Of a stretch of 64,000 bases of DNA, positions 60,536-64,000 are shown one piece after another. Below the pieces are notes generated by a model. That model saw only the letters and a program-made list of their open reading frames with translations. It searched no databases and had not been told where the DNA came from. Each line of letters starts with the position of its first letter. Position 1 is the first letter of the stretch. The stretch lies in assembly GCF_000003605.2 (NCBI RefSeq), contig NW_003142756.1:1-64000 (forward strand), given 5' to 3'. The position numbers and the translations under genes are program-made. This stretch comes from Saccoglossus kowalevskii (taxonomy: Eukaryota; Hemichordata; Enteropneusta; Harrimaniidae).

Positions 60536-61461
60536 AACTATTTTAATTAATGGAAAGTTTTCAAATTCCTTCTAATTTTCAAGAACAAGTTATCGATGCT
60601 GTCGGCACGTAGTGGGTTTTAAGCTGTTAAACCACCGTGCAAAGTTGTTCAAAGTTGTGAAAAGTTATGGCAAAGTTGATAGATGTATTTGTATATATGA
60701 GCTAAGTTGTTGGTATATAAAAACGGGCAGTTGTAAAGTCGACAAATTTAATAAAAGCCAGGTGAACGCAGCCTATAAATGTTCACATGAGCTGACTGTA
60801 ATATGTTAGAAAACAACGTGCAAAGTTTGAAGAATCGAAGGAAATGTTGGTGGAGTTGCTTGTATATTTAACCTAAGTCCTTGTCATGACAACCCAGCAG
60901 TTAAATTTCGAAAACATTAAGTAATTGTATCGAAAATGCCTCATATATAAGTAGATTATCACAACAGCCAACCGAAAAATCGACAACAAACTGCTTACAA
61001 AGTCGTGAAAAGCGATTGCAAAGTAGGTAGTTTCATTCCGGATTGTTACCTGTGATATCATATGAACAAGTCCCATAGTTAAAAGTTCGTAAATGTGAAT
61101 AAAAATGTCCTAAATGACCGTTAAATAACCGTAGTGTTACTCCGAGTATGTTGAGGTCATAGGTCAATTCTAGAAGGTATTTGTGCCAGCGATATCGATT
61201 TAAAACATCTGAAAACATGAAATAGCCGCCAATTCGGCTTAATTTCAAATAATGTATGCAGCTGTGTAGTTGGGTGGCAGACAAATGTTTGAAGTAAATC
61301 ACAATCGGGCGTGGTTAGCACTTGGATGGGAGACTTCCGTAGTAAACAAGCGTTGACTTTTGTTTTTCATCGCATACATGGACAATATATAAAGCAACGT
61401 TCCTGTTATCTTTTTTACTGTGATATCAATTATTTATAGTGCAAAATTTTGCAATTTTTGT
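60536..61461 (+). repeat. Monomer M66 (B', P, tail 2; 926 bp)
   Basis: Head of the M36/M58/M64 subgroup, tail of M4 (TATGTTGAGG, CTTGGATGGG, AAATTTTGC). The switch lies in the middle of the unit, near 61,050-61,140. Confidence 0.97.
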
Positions 61462-62387
61462 AACTATTTTAATTAATGGAAAGTTTTCAAATTCCTTCTA
61501 ATTTTCAAGAACAAGTTATCGATGCTGTCGGCACGTAGTGGGTTTTAAGCTGTCAAAACACCGTTCAAAGTGATTGCAAAATTGTGCAATGTTATGGCAA
61601 TTTGATAGATGTATTTGTATATATGACCTAAGTTGGTATTATATAAAATCGCGCAGTTTTAAAGTCGACAAATTTAATAAAAGCCAGGTGAACGCAGTCT
61701 ATAAATGTTCACAACAGCTGACTGTAATATGTTAGAAAACAACGTGCAAAGTTGGAAAAATCGAAGGAAATGTTGGTGGAGTTGCTTGTATATTTAACCT
61801 AAGTTTTTGTCATGACAACCCAGCAGTTAAATTTCGAAAACATTAAGTAATTGTATCGAGAATGCCTCATATATAAGTAGATTATCACAACAGCCAACCG
61901 AAAAATCGACAACAAACTGCTTACAAAGTTGTGAAAAGCGATTGCAAAGTAGGTAGTTTCATTCCGGATTGTTACCTGTGATATCATATTAACAAGTTCC
62001 ATAGTTAAAAGTTCGTAAATGTGAATAAAAATGTCCTAAATGACCGTTAAATAACCGTAGTGTTACTCCGAGTATGTAGAGGTCATAGGTCAATTCTAGA
62101 AGGTATGTGTTCCAGCGATATCGATTTAAAACATCTGAAAACATGAAATAGCCGCCAATTCGGCTTAATTTCAAATAATTTGTGTAGCTGTGTTGTTGGG
62201 TGACCGACAAATGTTTAAAGTAAAGCGCAATCGGGCGTGGTTAGCACTTGCATGGGAGACTTCCGTAGTAAACAAGCGTTGAATTTTGTTTTTCATCGCA
62301 TACATGGACAATATATAAAGCAACGTTCCTGCTGTCTTTCTTATTGTGATATCAATTATTTATAGTGCAAAATCGTGCAATTTTTGT
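61462..62387 (+). repeat. Monomer M67 (A', P, tail 1; 926 bp)
   Basis: GTGCAATGTTATGG, AAGTTCCATAG, GGTATGTGTTCC are private; otherwise nearly identical to M68 and M46. Confidence 0.97.
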
Positions 62388-63313
62388 AACTATTTTAATT
62401 AATGGAAAGTTTTCAAATTCCTTCTAATTTTCAAGAACAAGTTATCGATGCTATCGGCACGTAGTGGGTTTTAAGCTGTCAAAACACCGTTCAAAGTGAT
62501 TGCAAAATTGTGCATAGTTATGGCAATTTGATAGATGTATTTGTATATATGACCTAAGTTGGTATTATATAAAATCGCGCAGTTTTAAAGTCGACAAATT
62601 TAATAAAAGCCAGGTGAACGCAGTCTATAAATGTTCACAACAGCTGACTGTAATATGTTAGAAAACAACGTGCAAAGTTGGAAAAATCGAAGGAAATGTT
62701 GGTGGAGTTGCTTGTATATTTAACCTAAGTTTTTGTCATGACAACCCAGCAGTTAAATTTCGAAAACATTAAGTAATTGTATCGAGAATGCCTCATATAT
62801 AAGTAGATTATCACAACAGCCAACCGAAAAATCGACAACAAACTGCTTACAAAGTTGTGAAAAGCGATTGCAAAGTAGGTAGTTTCATTCCGGATTGTTA
62901 CCTGTGATATCATATTAACAAGTCCCATAGTTAAAAGTTCGTAAATGTGAATAAAAATGTCCTAAATGACCGTTAAATAACCGTAGTGTTACTTCGAGTA
63001 TGTAGAGGTCATAGGTCAATTCTAGAAGGTATTTGTTCCAGCGATATCGATTTAAAACATCTGAAAACATGAAATAGCCGCCAATTCGGCTTAATTTCAA
63101 ATAATTTGTGTAGCTGTGTTGTTGGGTGACCGACAAATGTTTAAAGTAAAGCGCAATCGGGCGTGGTTAGCACTTGCATGGGAGACTTCCGTAGTAAACA
63201 AGCGTTGAATTTTGTTTTTCATCGCATACATGGACAATATATAAAGCAACGTTCCTGCTGTCTTTCTTATTGTGATATAAATTATTTATAGTGCAAAATC
63301 GTGCAATTTTTGT
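62388..63313 (+). repeat. Monomer M68 (A', P, tail 1; 926 bp)
   Basis: GCTATCGGC, GTGCATAGTT, ACTTCGAG are private. TTATTGTGATATAAATT end as in M49. Confidence 0.97.
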
Positions 63314-64000
63314 AACTATTTTAATTAATGGAAAGTTTTCAAATTCCTTCTAATTTTCAAGAACAAGTTATCGATGCTGTCGGCACGTAGTTGGTTTTAA
63401 GCTGTTAAAACACCGTGCAAAGTTGTTCAAAGTTGTGCAAAGTTATGGCAAAGTTAATAGATGTATTTGTATATATGAGCTAAGTTGTTGGTATATAAAA
63501 ACGCGCAGTTGTAAAGTCGACAAATTTAATAAAAGCCAGGTGAACGCAGCCTATAAATGTTCACATGAGCTGACTGTAATATGTTAGAAAACAACGTGCA
63601 AAGTTTGAAAAATCGAAGGAAATGTTGGTGGAGTTGCTTGTATATTTAACCTAAGTCTTTGTCATGACAACCCAGCAGTTAAATTTCGAAAACATTAAGT
63701 AATTGTATCAAGAATGCCTCATATATAAGTAGATTATCACAACAGCCAACCGAAAAATCGACAACAAACTGCTTACAAAGTTGTGAAAAGCGATTGCAAA
63801 GTAGGTAGTTTCATTCCGGATTGTTACCTGTGATATCATATTAACAAGTCCCATAGTTAAAAGTTCGTAAATGTGAATAAAAATGTCCTAAATGACCGTT
63901 AAATAACCGTAGTGTTACTCCGAGTATGTAGAGGTCATAGGTCAATTGTAGAAGGTATTTGTGCCAGCGATATCGATTTAAAACATCTGAAAACATGAAA
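63314..64000 (+). repeat. Monomer M69, cut by the window edge (B, P; 687 bp seen)
   Basis: TAGTTGG, AAGTTAATAG, TGTATCAAG (as M45) and CAATTGTAGAAGG. Ends inside the ATGAAATAGCC region, so its tail form is not visible. Confidence 0.95.

Larger units (their letters stand above)
1..64000 (+). repeat. Tandem satellite array, 926 bp unit, about 69 copies
   Basis: The same block restarts at 1, 926, 1851, 2757, 3686 and so on to 63314. I set the unit boundary at AACTATTTTAATTAATGG because the window happens to begin there; the true phase is arbitrary. All copies are head to tail on one strand with no spacer and no foreign insertion. Most are 924-929 bp. Differences between copies are mostly scattered substitutions plus a small set of shared blocks that act as subfamily markers. 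Block I: form A has GATTGCAAA, CAATTTGATAG and GGTATTATATAAAATCGC; form A' is A with CAGTTTTAAAG; form B has GTGCAAAGTTGTTCAAAG, CAAAGTTGATAG and GTTGGTATATAAAAACGC; form B' is B with TTAAACCACC and ACGGGCAG. I recognise no known satellite family. The function is unknown; heterochromatin is the likely setting. Confidence 0.98.

Noticed and set aside
1-64000. CRISPR array
   Set aside because: Repeats are contiguous 926 bp units with no short repeat/unique spacer pattern and no cas genes.
1-64000. Tandem gene cluster such as rDNA, histone or 5S genes
   Set aside because: No rRNA, 5S, tRNA, snRNA or histone sequence recognised in the unit on either strand.
1-64000. Transposon, LINE, SINE or retrovirus-like element nested in the array
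   Set aside because: No terminal inverted repeats, long terminal repeats, poly(A) tails or element proteins seen; length changes are all under 80 bp and explained by slippage or unequal exchange.
1-64000. Regular higher-order repeat such as a fixed 4- or 6-unit period
   Set aside because: The 3,700 and 5,700 bp offsets hold only over about 1.5-1.9 kb each and do not continue in either direction.

Overview
The whole 64 kb window is one uninterrupted head-to-tail tandem array of a single AT-rich (about two thirds A+T) satellite. The modal unit is 926 bp. I place 68 complete copies and one partial copy (called M1 to M69 here), all on the + orientation. There is no unique sequence, no recognisable gene, no RNA gene and no inserted mobile element. 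The array runs off both window edges, so its true size is unknown. Long-unit, locally homogenised arrays of this kind are typical of eukaryotic heterochromatin (pericentromere, centromere, sex chromosome or large non-coding satellite block). The species cannot be named from the sequence. An animal, perhaps an invertebrate, is a weak guess.

Copies are close relatives and keep length within about 2 bp of 926, apart from a few discrete events: a 72 bp internal duplication in six copies (M9, M10, M15, M16, M19, M40), deletions of about 20 bp (M3, M34), 26 bp (M42) and 10 bp (M39, M59), and an 8 bp gain in M8. Each copy is a mosaic of a few alternative blocks. Block I (about bases 90-190 of the unit) has forms A, A', B, B' and hybrids. 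Block II (about 330-360) has form P (AACCCAGCAG) or Q (AATCCCGCAG). The tail (about 660-800) has form 1 (GGGTGACCG), form 2 (TGTATGCAG with GGGTGACAG) or form 3 (AACATAAAATAGCC with GGGTAACAG). The forms follow one another without a fixed order, so there is no regular higher-order repeat. Several multi-copy stretches nevertheless recur: M9-M11 as M15-M17 (offset 5,700 bp), M20-M22 as M24-M26 (offset 3,700 bp), M4-M5 as M55-M56 and M66-M67, M12-M13 as M51-M52, and M27-M28 as M60-M61.

Region by region: 1-4.6 kb is mainly A-type; 4.6-19.8 kb is a long B-type domain carrying most of the 72 bp duplications; 19.8-34.6 kb is the most mixed part, with Q-form copies and tail 3; 34.6-41.1 kb is B-type with two A copies; 41.1-51.3 kb alternates A' and B with a TTATTGTG-tail subgroup; 51.3-64 kb is again mixed A, B' and hybrid.

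Conserved elements inside the unit that may matter: a perfect AGGTCA-T-AGGTCA direct repeat (the DR1 nuclear-receptor pattern) kept in almost every copy, a TTGTCATGACAA palindrome, an AGCCG/CGGCT hairpin, in-phase 10 bp CAAAGTT sub-repeats, and TATA-box-like strings. Short open frames of 65-137 codons recur because the unit recurs. I judge them non-coding. Nothing here demonstrates a new biological system; the most testable idea is a satellite acting as a dense array of DR1 sites.
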